Shown: in pieces, positions 1-10,002 of the stretch
Layout: each line of letters starts with the position of its first letter
Position numbering within the stretch: the first letter of the stretch is position 1
NCBI RefSeq assembly: GCF_000445065.1
Contig: NZ_ATHO01000110.1
Location: forward strand, 1 to 50,543
From: Sphingobium quisquiliarum P25
GTDB lineage: Bacteria; Pseudomonadota; Alphaproteobacteria; Sphingomonadales; Sphingomonadaceae
Reading direction: 5' to 3'
DNA: 50,543 nucleotides
Translations under genes and position numbers: made by a program
The notes under the pieces: model-generated
Told to the model about the DNA's origin: nothing
Seen by the model: the letters and a program-made list of their open reading frames with translations, nothing else
Database searches by the model: none

Positions 1-3000
1 GACGATGCGCCGCGCGCTTTGGCGGACAGCGATGGCGTGAGCGAGGATGGTCCGCTGGTGGCGGACGGCAATGTGCTGACGGGCATCGGCGGCAGCGACG
101 CCAACGGCAGCGACGGCGTGGCGGACGTGCAGGGCGCGGATGGTGCGGCTATATCCAGCGCCGGTACGTTCAAGGGTGTCTATGGCACGCTGACGCTGGA
201 GGCCAGCGGGCTCTACAGCTACAGGCTCGACAATGAAAATCCCTTGGTCCAGACGCTCAGCCCCGGCGAGACGCTGACCGACAGTTTCAGCTACTCCATC
301 ACTGATGGTGATGGAGATGTGTCGTCGTCCACCCTCACCATCACCATATCGGGATCGGACGACGGCGTAGGGATCAGCGGCCTTGATGGCGAAGGCGCCG
401 AAGTCCTTGTGTCGGAAGCCCATCTGGCGGATGGGTCAGCCCCCGATGCAGCGGCGCTCACCCGTACGGGCAGCTTCAGCATATCCACCCCCGACGGGCT
501 GGCGGCGGCGAGCGTGGAAGGGGTTTCCATCTTCGCGGGCGGCGCGTTCAAGGCCGCTGCGATCGTCACGGCGGAAGGCACGCTGCGCATCACCGGATTC
601 ACGCCCGTGACGGGCCCTGATGGCTCGGTGACCGGCGGCAGCTTTGCCTACAGCTATGAACTCACCGGCAACAGCCTCGCCCATGGCCAGCCGGGGACGG
701 ATAGCATCCTTCAATCCTTCACCGTCACCGTCACCGATGGCGACGGGTCGGCCGATAGCGCCTCGCTCGACGTCCGCATCAGCGACGACATCCCCGATGC
801 GCGCGACGATAGCGCGGTCATTTCAGGCTCTGCCACAAGTGTCGCGGTCGATGTCAGCGGCAATGACGTGAGCGGAGCGGATGGGCTGGGCAGCGTGACC
901 TTTGCCAGCACAGCGGGCATCTATGGCGATCTTGTCTCGCAGCCTGACGGAAGCCGGCATTATGTTCTGAACGCAGCCGGGCTCGCCAAGATCGCGGCGC
1001 TCGCTCCTGGTGCGAGCGTGATCGACAGCTTCGCCTATAGCCTGACCGATGGCGATGGCGACAAGGATAGTGCCACGCTGACCATCAGCCTGGTGGGAGC
1101 TGATGACCCGGTCAGTGTGACTGGCCTGACCGCTGGTGGCGATGTCGTTGTTGACGAGGATGACCTGATCGCAGGAACGGACGGCGACAAGGAACCGCTG
1201 ACGCAGACAGGAGATTTCACCATCTCCGCTCCCGATGGGGTGGATAGCCTATTGATCGACGGCCATGCAGTAATTTCGGCTGGCGTTTTTTCGCAGGTCA
1301 GTTTCATTTCGCCGCTTGGGAACAGGCTGGAGATCACCGGCTATGACCCGGTGAATGGTAAGGTCAGCTATAGCTACACGCTGCTGGGAGCAGAACAGCA
1401 TCCGGCGGGCGGGGGCGAGAATGCCCTGATCGAAACCTTCCCGATCATTCTGACCGATACCGACGGGGATTCCAGCCCGGCAAATCTTGAGGTCAAGATC
1501 ATCGACGATGTGCCGGTGGCGGCACCGGAAACCGCAGGGGTGGCTGTTGGAGCGACCAGCTTCAACATAGGCCTGATCCTCGATTTCTCCGGCAGCATCG
1601 ACAAGGGCGAACTGAATGTCATGTTGAGCGCCGTCAAGGGCGCGATGGGGGACCTGTTCGCCACGTCCACTGTGACGGTGAGCCTCACGGTCTTTTCGAA
1701 CGAGGCGATGAGCTTTGGACCTTTCACCAGCTATGCGGCGTTGGAGGCGCAGATCGACGCCCTCAATCCCACGGCTGGCGGCACCCGTCCCTATAATGGC
1801 GGGACGAACTATAGCGCCGCGATCACCGAAGCGATGGAAAGCTTCGCGCCTGATCCCAGCGCGAACAATCAGATATTCTTCCTGAGTGACGGCAATCCCA
1901 ATCAACATACCGGAACCGGCGGCCATTCGTTGGCCGATGCCGTGGCCAGTGTGTGGGAGAGCTTCGTCGCTGACAATGACATCACGATCAGCACGGTGGG
2001 CGTGGGGGCAGAGGTCAATAGCCCGCGCCTTCAGGACGTCGACGTCGACGGGGAAGGAGCCCCTATTCTGGTCGATGACTTCGCTGCGCTGGTGGATGCG
2101 TTGGGAGAGATTGTCGGCAACCTGGGCGCTTCGGGCAATCTGCTGGCCAATGATCATCTGGGCGCGGACGGCGGCCGTTTACTGTCGATCACGGTTGATG
2201 GCGTAGTCTACACTTGGGACGGCGCCAGTTCGATCATCAAGTCGGGCGCGGCGAGCGGCGTGATCAGCGGGCACCAGTTGTTGATCGATACCAGCGCGGG
2301 TGGACGTTTGACGCTCGATTTCGCATCGGGTGCGTGGACCTATGCACGCCCGAATGGCGGCGAGGCGGCCGACGAGCGATTTGATTACAGCATCATCGAC
2401 AATGACGGGGACAAAGCTCAGTCTTCCCTGACTCTCACGGCTCAGCCCGACAGTGCGCCAGTGACGGCGGCGGTTTTTGCGACGCTCGATGAGGATGGGC
2501 TGCCTGGCGGTACGGCAGGCGGCACCGGGGATTATACTGGTGCATCTGGCGAGGCGCAGGTCAGCGGAACGCTGGGGATCGCTTATGGCGCGGATGGTCC
2601 CGGCCTCTATGGTCCGGGAGGCACCGGTACGGTCAGTTTCGCGGCCATGCACAATCTGACCGCAGTCGTGGGCGTCGAAACCGTGCGCTACAGCTGGGCG
2701 GGCGCGACCCATACCTTGTCCGCGATCGTGGACGGCGGAGCGCGGGCCGGAACGACCTTGTTTGAAGTCCAGATCACTGATGCGTTGACCGGAGCCTATA
2801 AGGCTACCCTTGTGAACAACGTCCTTCATGCCGGGGGAGCGGACGAGAATGATGCCGGTCCGGTCAACCTCACCTATCGCGTGGGAGATGGAAACGGCAC
2901 GGTGTCGGCCGGTGTGCTCACTCTGACGATAGATGACGACACGCCTTCGCTCGGTTCGATCCAGAACGGCTTTGCCAGTTCCAATGCAAATGCGGCCGCG

Positions 3001-4572
3001 GCCGTGGGAGTGCTGCATCTCCATGCGGGTCCTGACGGGACGGGCGCGGTGACGGATGTGACGATCCTGTCGAGCGACATGCAATCGGGAAGCAGGCCTA
3101 TCCTAGGTCAACTGGAAGGCAACATCTTCACTGCTTACCGGGACAGCAACAACAACGGGCTGTTGGAAGTCAGCGAGAAATCAGCCTCAAATTCTGTCTT
3201 CACGCTGAAGATCGATCCCGCAGGGGGTTCGTCAGGGCTCTACACTTTCGATCTGACGCGAGCGATCAACAATCCCGATACGGGCGCGACCGTGACCTTT
3301 GCGGTCACGCTGACCGATGGAGATGGCGATGCGGTCACTGGGAACTTCTCCGTCAATGTGAAGCAGGGGAATACGCCTTCCAGCCCGGTTGCGCCCGTCG
3401 TCTTCGACCTTGATGGGGATGGAATTTCGTTTCTGTCATCATCCGCGGGCGTCCTCCACGATTATTATGGGACGGGCGCGGTGCCGACAGCGTGGATATC
3501 GCCAGCAGACGGGTTATTGGCGCGCTGGAGCGGCGGGCGCTTCGACATCGTCTTTTCAGATGATGCGCCGGGCGCCGTTTCGGATCTCGATGGCGTCCGC
3601 CTTGCCTATGACAGCAATGGCGACGGTGTATTGAACGCGGCAGACAGCAGCTATGCGACCTTGGGCATCTGGCAGGATGCCAACAGCAACGGCCTGGTCG
3701 ATGCGGGGGAATATCAGGCTTTGGCCACGCGGGGGATCGTCAGCATCGGCCTGGTTACGTCTGGGCCCGGCTTTAGCGCTGCGAACGGCGATGTCGACGT
3801 GACAGGCACGGCCAGCTTCGTGCGGAGCGATGGCACCGCGGGCATGTTGGCCGACGCCATTTTCGCGACCGGCCGCGCCGCCAGTCTTTTCCAGCAGGAG
3901 CGCCACTCTTTCACCAGCCAGAACCAGGCTCTTGTAGCAGCCGGATTGGTGGCTGTGTCGGGTGTTGGGGTTGTGGGCGAGGAGGGGTCTGCGCCTGTTC
4001 TTGCGGCGGAGGCAGCGATCGTAGCGGAGCCTGTTCAGGCGGGCATGGCGGCTTTGGAGCCGGTCGAGGTGGAGGAGGGGCGCGCAGCGCCGCTGGCTCC
4101 TGCCGGGGACCGGAGTGAGCATATCGAGCCGTCCGTGCCACAGCGGGGTCATGGCGGGGAGGAGGCTGTAGTGGATCATGCCAGCCTTGGGGATGGTGAT
4201 GACGCGGCGGCGGCTTCGCCGGATGGGCCTGAGGCGCCGCAGCCTGATCTGGGGGACCATGGGGGATTGCTGGCGCAGTCGGTCGAGTTGCCCGGATTTG
4301 ACGGCACTGCGGCGGTGCTGGCGGCGGCGGCGCAGGAGACTGGGCCTGGGCAGGTGGTGCAAGTGGTGGGCGAGGCGCTGGGCACGGCGGCGGGGCCGGA
4401 CATCGACGCGCTGCTGGCGGCATTGCCGGGCGGGGATCATGCCCCGGCGCCGCTGCTGTTCAACGTCCTTGCCGTCGAGCCGGTGGTGGATGCCGGGCAC
4501 ATGGCGGCTGCGGCTGCGGTGTTCGATGCGGCGCTGGCGGCGCATGAGGCGGTGGCGGCCGCGCATGGCTGA
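1..4572 (+). CDS. Large type I-secreted repeat protein (RTX/VCBS-like adhesin) with vWA domain, 3' part
   Basis: The reading frame is open from base 1, so the 5' end lies outside the window and 1523 residues are visible. The N-terminal part is built of bacterial Ig-like/VCBS-type repeats, each ending in a strand plus acidic turn such as DSFSYSITDGDGD (near residue 95), QSFTVTVTDGDGS and DSFAYSLTDGDGD. A von Willebrand A domain starts near residue 521 (FNIGLILDFSGS, a MIDAS DxSxS motif) and runs to about 700. Near residue 1135 come calcium-binding loops (FDLDGDGISF, later DSNGDGVLNAAD). The last 200 residues are Ala/Glu-rich and low in complexity and end in a hydrophobic Ala-rich tail, as expected for an uncleaved C-terminal type I secretion signal. 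It is the likely substrate of the exporter encoded just downstream. The adhesion role is inferred from the family. Confidence 0.85.
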   Translation, partial: DDAPRALADSDGVSEDGPLVADGNVLTGIGGSDANGSDGVADVQGADGAAISSAGTFKGVYGTLTLEASGLYSYRLDNENPLVQTLSPGETLTDSFSYSITDGDGDVSSSTLTITISGSDDGVGISGLDGEGAEVLVSEAHLADGSAPDAAALTRTGSFSISTPDGLAAASVEGVSIFAGGAFKAAAIVTAEGTLRITGFTPVTGPDGSVTGGSFAYSYELTGNSLAHGQPGTDSILQSFTVTVTDGDGSADSASLDVRISDDIPDARDDSAVISGSATSVAVDVSGNDVSGADGLGSVTFASTAGIYGDLVSQPDGSRHYVLNAAGLAKIAALAPGASVIDSFAYSLTDGDGDKDSATLTISLVGADDPVSVTGLTAGGDVVVDEDDLIAGTDGDKEPLTQTGDFTISAPDGVDSLLIDGHAVISAGVFSQVSFISPLGNRLEITGYDPVNGKVSYSYTLLGAEQHPAGGGENALIETFPIILTDTDGDSSPANLEVKIIDDVPVAAPETAGVAVGATSFNIGLILDFSGSIDKGELNVMLSAVKGAMGDLFATSTVTVSLTVFSNEAMSFGPFTSYAALEAQIDALNPTAGGTRPYNGGTNYSAAITEAMESFAPDPSANNQIFFLSDGNPNQHTGTGGHSLADAVASVWESFVADNDITISTVGVGAEVNSPRLQDVDVDGEGAPILVDDFAALVDALGEIVGNLGASGNLLANDHLGADGGRLLSITVDGVVYTWDGASSIIKSGAASGVISGHQLLIDTSAGGRLTLDFASGAWTYARPNGGEAADERFDYSIIDNDGDKAQSSLTLTAQPDSAPVTAAVFATLDEDGLPGGTAGGTGDYTGASGEAQVSGTLGIAYGADGPGLYGPGGTGTVSFAAMHNLTAVVGVETVRYSWAGATHTLSAIVDGGARAGTTLFEVQITDALTGAYKATLVNNVLHAGGADENDAGPVNLTYRVGDGNGTVSAGVLTLTIDDDTPSLGSIQNGFASSNANAAAAVGVLHLHAGPDGTGAVTDVTILSSDMQSGSRPILGQLEGNIFTAYRDSNNNGLLEVSEKSASNSVFTLKIDPAGGSSGLYTFDLTRAINNPDTGATVTFAVTLTDGDGDAVTGNFSVNVKQGNTPSSPVAPVVFDLDGDGISFLSSSAGVLHDYYGTGAVPTAWISPADGLLARWSGGRFDIVFSDDAPGAVSDLDGVRLAYDSNGDGVLNAADSSYATLGIWQDANSNGLVDAGEYQALATRGIVSIGLVTSGPGFSAANGDVDVTGTASFVRSDGTAGMLADAIFATGRAASLFQQERHSFTSQNQALVAAGLVAVSGVGVVGEEGSAPVLAAEAAIVAEPVQAGMAALEPVEVEEGRAAPLAPAGDRSEHIEPSVPQRGHGGEEAVVDHASLGDGDDAAAASPDGPEAPQPDLGDHGGLLAQSVELPGFDGTAAVLAAAAQETGPGQVVQVVGEALGTAAGPDIDALLAALPGGDHAPAPLLFNVLAVEPVVDAGHMAAAAAVFDAALAAHEAVAAAHG

Positions 4573-4620
4573 GCATCCTGGTCAGCGGGATCTTGCGGTT
4601 GGAATTTGGGGGAGAGGATG

Positions 4621-5337
4621 ATGCGGAACGGGTTGAGGAGCATGCTGTGCTTCGGCCTTGCGGCGGGGATGGTTCCGGCGGGAGCCTGGGCGGCGGCGGC
4701 GTCACCGCTGTTGCAGCTTGGCAAGGCGGAACTAAAGAGTGAACTCGAAGGCAGATACGACATGGTGGTAAAAGCCGTGGGCGATGCGGGGCTGCGGGCA
4801 GCGCGGGACAGCCGCTGGACCTGGGCGGTGGAGGCGAAGAACCAGTGCGGCATCGCGCTTGGCTTCCTGAAATCGGGTACGAAGGATGCGGAGAGCATCA
4901 GCAAATGCGACGCATTTGCAGCACGCCTGTCAGCGCCGCCGCTATCCGACGGGGCATCGGCCGTGGTTGCGGCGTCAGCACCGGCGGCGCTGGACTGCAC
5001 CGCGCCCGCGGTATCGGTCTTCTTCGACTGGAACATGGACGCGCCCGTCCCGGAGGGGGCAGCGGCGATCGGGCAGGTCGGGCAGTCGGCGGCACAGTGC
5101 GGCTGGAGGCGCTTTGGCATCACCGGCTATACCGACACGTCAGGGGGCACGGGCTATAATGACGGTCTGTCGCTGCGGCGGGCGCGCAATGTCGCCGCGC
5201 TGCTGAGCCAGAGCGGCATCGCCGCGGAGGCGATGAGCGTCAGCGGCCTGGGCGAGACGCAGCTCAAGATCGAGACGGCCGACAATGTGCGCGAACCGAT
5301 GAACCGCCGTGTCGAGATCACGGCCAGCGCGAACTGA
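4621..5337 (+). CDS. OmpA-family outer-membrane/peptidoglycan-associated protein
   Basis: 238-residue protein with a signal peptide (first ~25 residues, ending in GAWAAAAS) and a C-terminal OmpA-like peptidoglycan-binding domain. Visible motifs are VSVFFDWNMD, then GYTDTSGGTGYND and LSLRRARNVAALL, matching the usual GHTD-x-N and LSxxRA signatures with a Thr in the TDTSG loop. The middle region (residues ~25-130) is not recognised. The start was set at the second ATG of an ATGATG pair because the purine tract GGGGGAGAGG then has usable spacing; 4618 is the alternative. It lies 48 bp after the giant secreted protein and 14 bp before the TolC gene, so it is probably part of the secretion operon and may anchor the system or its cargo to peptidoglycan (inference). 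Confidence 0.85.
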   Translation: MRNGLRSMLCFGLAAGMVPAGAWAAAASPLLQLGKAELKSELEGRYDMVVKAVGDAGLRAARDSRWTWAVEAKNQCGIALGFLKSGTKDAESISKCDAFAARLSAPPLSDGASAVVAASAPAALDCTAPAVSVFFDWNMDAPVPEGAAAIGQVGQSAAQCGWRRFGITGYTDTSGGTGYNDGLSLRRARNVAALLSQSGIAAEAMSVSGLGETQLKIETADNVREPMNRRVEITASAN

Positions 5338-5351
5338 AGGGGAGAGGCATC

Positions 5352-6746
5352 ATGACAATCATGCGCAAGAGTTGCGGCAGCCTGATGGCCCTGTGCGCGG
5401 CGGCGATGGGGCCGAGCGGCTGGGCCCAGACGACGGACCTTAAGAGCGCGATCGCGGCGGCGATCGACAGCCATCCCGAGATAAACCAGGCGATCCAGAA
5501 CAAGGAAGCGATCGAGTTCGAGCGCGAGCAGGCCAGGGGATTGGACCTGCCGCGGATCAGCGTGGAGGGATCAGCGGGCATCCGGCGGCTGGAGAACAAC
5601 ACCCGCCGCACGCTCGGCATCGGCGACCAGACGCTCTATCCGCTGGAGGCGAGCGTGCTGGCCGAAGAGACGCTGTTCGATTCAGGCTATCGCAGCGCGG
5701 AGAAGCGGCGGCAGGCGGCGCGGATCGACGGGGCGGCGCTGCGCGTGGGCGAGCGTTCGCAGTTCGTGGCGCTCAACGTCGCGCGGCAATATCTGGACTA
5801 TATGCTCCAGCAGCGGGTCGTGGCGGCGGCGGAGGACAATATCGCCTTCCACCGCAAGTTGCTGGGCGACCTTGGCGAGGGCGTGTCGAAGGGGTCGATC
5901 AGCATCGCCGACCAGCAGCAGGCCGAGGAGCGGCTGCAATCCGCGCTGGTGCGCAAGAGCGAGGCGGAGCAGGACCTGACCAATGCGGCGATCAGCTTCC
6001 GCACGCTGACGGGGCTGTCGATCGATCAGGTGGCGATGCCCGATCCGGTGACGGGCGCGGTGCCGCCGACGCTGGAGGAGGCGATCGCGAGCGCGCGCAC
6101 CCATAATCCGCTGATCCGGGAGGCGGAGGCCGATATCCAGGCCGCCCATGCGGTCGTGGACGAGGCGGAATCGGAACTGGGTCCCAAGGTGACGCTGGAA
6201 GGGCGGGGACGCATCGGCGAGGATGTGGACGGCTTCCGGGGGAGCACCAATGACGTGCAGGGCCGGGTGGTGCTGCGCTGGCAGTTGTTCAACGGCGGCA
6301 TCAACCGGGCGAAGGTGCAGGAGATGACCCGCCGCGCGAGCGAGGCGCGCTTTCGCCTGAGCCAGCGCCAGCGCGAGGCGGAGGAGGATGTCCGCACAGC
6401 GTGGAACCGGTGGGACACGGAAAAGAAGCGGCTGACCGACCTGTCGCGGCAGGCGGCCGTTTCGGACTCGCTTTTGATCTCCTATCGCGAGCAGTTCAAT
6501 GTCGGGCGGCGATCGCTGCTCGACGTGCTCGACAGCCAGAACACCCGGTTCAACACGCAGGTGCGGACGGAAACGGCGCGCTTCTCGGAGATTTTCGCGC
6601 AATATCAGATATTGGCGGCGGCCAACCGGCTGCTCGACACGCTGGGGATCGCGCCGCCATCGGGCGCTAACCCCTATGCGCGCCAGAAATATGACGTGCC
6701 TGACCTTCCGCCCGCCGAATTGCAGCGGCGGCGCTATCCGGGCTGA
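5352..6746 (+). CDS. TolC-family outer-membrane channel of type I secretion
   Basis: 464 residues with a signal peptide ending around GWAQ (residue ~25), followed by two TolC-type coiled-coil/beta repeats. Typical landmarks are SHPEI near residue 38, VARQYLDYML near 140, RTHNPLIREAEADI near 250 and RWQLFNGG near 315; the last is the conserved strand/turn of outer-membrane efflux proteins. Length is normal for the family (420-500). It should form the trimeric outer-membrane exit duct for the ABC exporter and HlyD adaptor encoded downstream. The gene follows the OmpA-like gene by 14 bp and has GGGGAGAGG before its ATG. The low-complexity Pro/Arg-rich C-terminus is common in this family. Confidence 0.92.
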   Translation: MTIMRKSCGSLMALCAAAMGPSGWAQTTDLKSAIAAAIDSHPEINQAIQNKEAIEFEREQARGLDLPRISVEGSAGIRRLENNTRRTLGIGDQTLYPLEASVLAEETLFDSGYRSAEKRRQAARIDGAALRVGERSQFVALNVARQYLDYMLQQRVVAAAEDNIAFHRKLLGDLGEGVSKGSISIADQQQAEERLQSALVRKSEAEQDLTNAAISFRTLTGLSIDQVAMPDPVTGAVPPTLEEAIASARTHNPLIREAEADIQAAHAVVDEAESELGPKVTLEGRGRIGEDVDGFRGSTNDVQGRVVLRWQLFNGGINRAKVQEMTRRASEARFRLSQRQREAEEDVRTAWNRWDTEKKRLTDLSRQAAVSDSLLISYREQFNVGRRSLLDVLDSQNTRFNTQVRTETARFSEIFAQYQILAAANRLLDTLGIAPPSGANPYARQKYDVPDLPPAELQRRRYPG

Positions 6747-6799
6747 GCTTCCCTCTTTTAAGGCCGCTCCGGCAGGGCCGGGGCGGCGCAGGGCCGACA

Positions 6800-8956
6800 A
6801 TGCTGGAACGAAGCACATTGAGCCTGTCCGAATGGCTGGACCGCCAGGGCATGGCGGGGGACGAGCTGAGCCAATGCATCGCCCATGTGGCGCGGCACTT
6901 CGGGCGTGCGCCGGGGATCGTGGCGCTGCGGGCGGGGCTTGCCGTCGATGAATCCGGGCGGCTGCCCTTTCATCAGGCGGAATCCGCGCTCGACCAGATC
7001 GGCCTGCTGAGCGATCCGGTGCGCGGGCGGCTGGACAAGTGGCGGCCGGGCAACCTGCCCGCCATCCTGCCCTTGGCGGGCGGGCGCTTCCTGCTGCTGC
7101 TCGACATCCGGGAGGGGGACGCGCTGGTGCAGCTCCCTCATGCGAGCGAGCCCATATGGACGCCCCTTGGCGGCCTGGAGCCCGTCTTCACCGGCGAGGC
7201 GCTGGCGGTGATGGCCGACCATGGCCGCGAGCGGGCGGAGGAACGGCCCTGGGACGAGCGGGCGCGGCAGCACTGGTTCTGGCGGGAGGTGTGGCGGGCG
7301 CGGGGCGCCTTTGGCTATGTGATGCTGGCGGCGGGGATCATCAACCTTCTGGCTTTCGCGCTGCCGCTGTTCACGATGAACGTCTATGACCGGATCATCC
7401 CGAACAAGGCGGCGTCGAGCCTGTGGGTGCTGGGCGCGGGCGTCATGCTGGCGTTCGCGCTCGACTTCGCGCTGCGGCTCGCGCGGGCGCGGCTGGTGGA
7501 CGAGGCGGGGCGGGAGATTGACGAGCGGCTGTCGCAGCGCCTGTTCGAGAAGGTGATGAACGTGCCGCTGGCTAGCCGGGCGGGGAGCACGGGGGCGCTG
7601 GCGCGGCGGGTGTCGGAATTTGAAAGCGTCCGCGAGTTCTTCACCTCGACCACCGTGGTGCTGGTGGTGGACATCGCCTTCCTGTTTCTGTTCGTGGGGG
7701 TCATCGCGCTGCTGGGCGGCTGGCTGGCGGCGGTGCCGGTGGTGATGATCGGCGTCATGGGGACAGCCGGCTTCTTCCTGCAACGTTCGATGGCCGGCCT
7801 GTCGCGGGACGCGCAGGCGGACGCGAGCTTGCAGAGCGCCGCGCTGGTGGAGGCGATCGGCGGTATCGAGACGCTGAAAGCCTGCCGGGCGGAAGGGCGG
7901 ATGCTGGAGCGCTGGCGGCGCTATGCGCGGATGAGCGCCATGACGCAGGAGAAGCTGCGGCGGCTGAGTTCGGCAAGCGTGACCCTGGCGTCGCTGTGCC
8001 AGCAGGTGACGAGCATCGCGCTGGTGATCGGCGGTTTCTATATGTTCGCGGCTGGCGAGATCTCGATGGGGGCGATCATCGCCATCGTCATGCTGGCGGG
8101 CCGGTCGCTCGCGCCGGTGGGGCAGCTTGCCTTCGTGATCGTGCGGGCGCGCCAGGCGCTGACCACGCTCGCCAGCCTCCAGACGCTGATCGACCAGCCG
8201 GACGAGCGGCTGGACGGTGCGCGCGGCATCATCCCCAAGGTCCGCAAGGGCGCGATCGCCGCGCGGGCGCTGGCGTTCAGCTATCCGGGCGCGACGCAGC
8301 CGAGCCTGAAGGGCATCGACCTGCGGATCGAACCGGGCGAGCGGATCGGCATCATCGGGCGCGTGGCGTCGGGCAAGTCGACGCTGGGGCGGGTGCTGTG
8401 CGGCCTTTATCCGCCCAGCGGCGGCATGCTGGCCATCGACGATGTGGACAGCCGCCAATATCATCCGCACGAACTGCGTTCCGCCTTCCGCTATGTGGGG
8501 CAGGACGCAGAGCTGTTCAGCGGGTCGGTGCGGGAAAATCTGCTGCTGGGCGCGCGGGACGCGGATGACGCACGGCTGCTGGAGGCGCTGGAGCGTTCGG
8601 GCGCGTCGCGCTTCTTCGGGCGGGACGCGGCGGGGTTCGACCTGCATATCGGCGAGCGGGGCAGCCGCCTTTCCGGGGGGCAGCGCAGCTTCCTGGTGCT
8701 GGCGCGGGCGCTGGTCGAACCGGCGAGGCTGCTGTTCCTGGACGAGCCCACCGGGGCGATGGACAATCAGACGGAAAATCTGTTCGTCGATCATCTGGCA
8801 AAGGCGCTCGACCCGGATCAGACGCTGATCGTTTCGACCCACCGCCATGCGCTGCTGCGCATCGTCGAGCGGCTGATCGTGATCGACCAGGGGATGGTGA
8901 TCGCCGACGGGCCGCGCGACGAGATTATCGGGCAGTCGCAGAAGGGGGCGGCGTGA
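6800..8956 (+). CDS. Type I secretion ABC exporter (LapB/LssB-like permease-ATPase)
   Basis: 718 residues in the order expected for a type I secretion exporter: an N-terminal C39-peptidase-like domain (residues ~1-130) without an obvious catalytic Cys/His pair, six transmembrane segments (~170-430) and an ATPase domain (~470-718). ATPase motifs are GRVASGKST (Walker A), LSGGQRSF (signature), LLFLDEPTGAMD (Walker B) and STHRH (H-loop). A degenerate C39 domain is typical of LapB-like exporters that recognise RTX adhesins without cleaving them. The stop codon overlaps the start of the next gene (TGATG). The giant protein at the left end of the window is the natural substrate (inference from context). 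Confidence 0.93.
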   Translation: MLERSTLSLSEWLDRQGMAGDELSQCIAHVARHFGRAPGIVALRAGLAVDESGRLPFHQAESALDQIGLLSDPVRGRLDKWRPGNLPAILPLAGGRFLLLLDIREGDALVQLPHASEPIWTPLGGLEPVFTGEALAVMADHGRERAEERPWDERARQHWFWREVWRARGAFGYVMLAAGIINLLAFALPLFTMNVYDRIIPNKAASSLWVLGAGVMLAFALDFALRLARARLVDEAGREIDERLSQRLFEKVMNVPLASRAGSTGALARRVSEFESVREFFTSTTVVLVVDIAFLFLFVGVIALLGGWLAAVPVVMIGVMGTAGFFLQRSMAGLSRDAQADASLQSAALVEAIGGIETLKACRAEGRMLERWRRYARMSAMTQEKLRRLSSASVTLASLCQQVTSIALVIGGFYMFAAGEISMGAIIAIVMLAGRSLAPVGQLAFVIVRARQALTTLASLQTLIDQPDERLDGARGIIPKVRKGAIAARALAFSYPGATQPSLKGIDLRIEPGERIGIIGRVASGKSTLGRVLCGLYPPSGGMLAIDDVDSRQYHPHELRSAFRYVGQDAELFSGSVRENLLLGARDADDARLLEALERSGASRFFGRDAAGFDLHIGERGSRLSGGQRSFLVLARALVEPARLLFLDEPTGAMDNQTENLFVDHLAKALDPDQTLIVSTHRHALLRIVERLIVIDQGMVIADGPRDEIIGQSQKGAA

Positions 8957-10002
8957 TGGGCGCGATGGAACCCGTCCCTATGGACAATCGGGCGGGAAGA
9001 TGGGGCGCTGCGATCTTGTGCGCAGGCGTTGGAGCGGCGGTTCTTGCAACTGCGATGCTCTGGCCCCAGGCGCCCCGGCGGCCCGCCGTGCAGGCGAAGG
9101 TGGCGGAAGCGCCCGCGGCGATCCCCCGCCAATATCTGGCGCTGGCCGCCATGACGGAGCAGGCGGGGCCGGTGGCGCAAGGGGCAAGGGCGCGGGAGGA
9201 GAATGAGCGCCTTGGCTTTGCGGGCGGCGCGGTTCCGGCGGCCAGACCCTTCCACGCGCTGGCGCAGGCGGGCGAGGATCATGCCCGCGCGCTGCAATGC
9301 CTGACCCAGGCCATCTATTATGAAGCGGCCACCGAGCCGGAAAGCGGGCAGCGGGCAGTGGCGCAGGTGGTGCTCAACCGCGTGCGCCATCCCGCCTTCG
9401 CCAAAACGGTGTGCGGCGTCGTCTACCAGCGCTTCGACGCTTCGGTGTGCCAGTTCAGCTTCGTGTGCGACGGATCGCTGGCGCGGCGGCCGGTGGCGTC
9501 CCTCTGGAACCGGGCGCGGCGGATCGCGGCCGGGGCGCTGGCGGGCGCGGTGGAGCGGAGCGTGGGCACCGCGACCCATTATCATGCCGATTATGTGTTC
9601 CCCGGCTGGGCGCCGCATCTGGCGAAGCTGGCCAGGATCGGCGCGCATATCTTCTACCGCTGGCCCGGCGTCTGGGGCCTGCCGCCCGCCTTCACCGGCC
9701 GCTATGCGGGCGGGGAGCATGTGCCTGCCTTCGATCCTGCGAGCGTGACGGCGGCGGCGCGGCCGGAGATCGATTATCCGCCCATAGCCGCGCTGCCCGA
9801 ACGGCGGGCCGCCAACGATCTGGGCGGGCGGATGGACCCGGCCAAGGGGTGGACGCTGTCCATCCCGGACCCGCCGCGCGATGGCGGCGCGCTTGGCCGC
9901 ATGCTCGCGGCGCAGGAAAGGGGCAAGGACGAGGTGGGGGAAAGGACCGGGACGGTCGCTCTGGCGGCCGGTGATCATGCCATGGGAGAGGGCCAGCCAT
10001 GA
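8956..10002 (+). CDS. Cell wall hydrolase, SleB/CwlJ type, in the secretion operon
   Basis: 348 residues with an N-terminal membrane anchor (residues ~15-40) and a Hydrolase_2 (SleB/CwlJ) domain around residues 110-240. The core is recognised by QAIYYEAATEPESGQ, with the catalytic Glu of the YYEA motif, followed by VAQVVLNRVRHPAF and a CGVVYQ strand. Such enzymes cleave peptidoglycan glycan strands. The start overlaps the stop of the ABC exporter (TGATG) and the stop overlaps the HlyD start (ATGA), so it is translationally embedded between two core secretion genes. It may open the wall locally for assembly of the trans-envelope channel or adhesin (inference). The C-terminal ~100 residues are Pro/Gly-rich and of unknown role. 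Confidence 0.85.
   Translation: MGAMEPVPMDNRAGRWGAAILCAGVGAAVLATAMLWPQAPRRPAVQAKVAEAPAAIPRQYLALAAMTEQAGPVAQGARAREENERLGFAGGAVPAARPFHALAQAGEDHARALQCLTQAIYYEAATEPESGQRAVAQVVLNRVRHPAFAKTVCGVVYQRFDASVCQFSFVCDGSLARRPVASLWNRARRIAAGALAGAVERSVGTATHYHADYVFPGWAPHLAKLARIGAHIFYRWPGVWGLPPAFTGRYAGGEHVPAFDPASVTAAARPEIDYPPIAALPERRAANDLGGRMDPAKGWTLSIPDPPRDGGALGRMLAAQERGKDEVGERTGTVALAAGDHAMGEGQP

Noticed and set aside
6758-8848. A 696-codon open frame on the minus strand opposite the ABC exporter
   Set aside because: It is Arg/His/Pro/Gln-rich without any family pattern and lies entirely antisense to a clear exporter; such frames are usual in GC-rich genomes.
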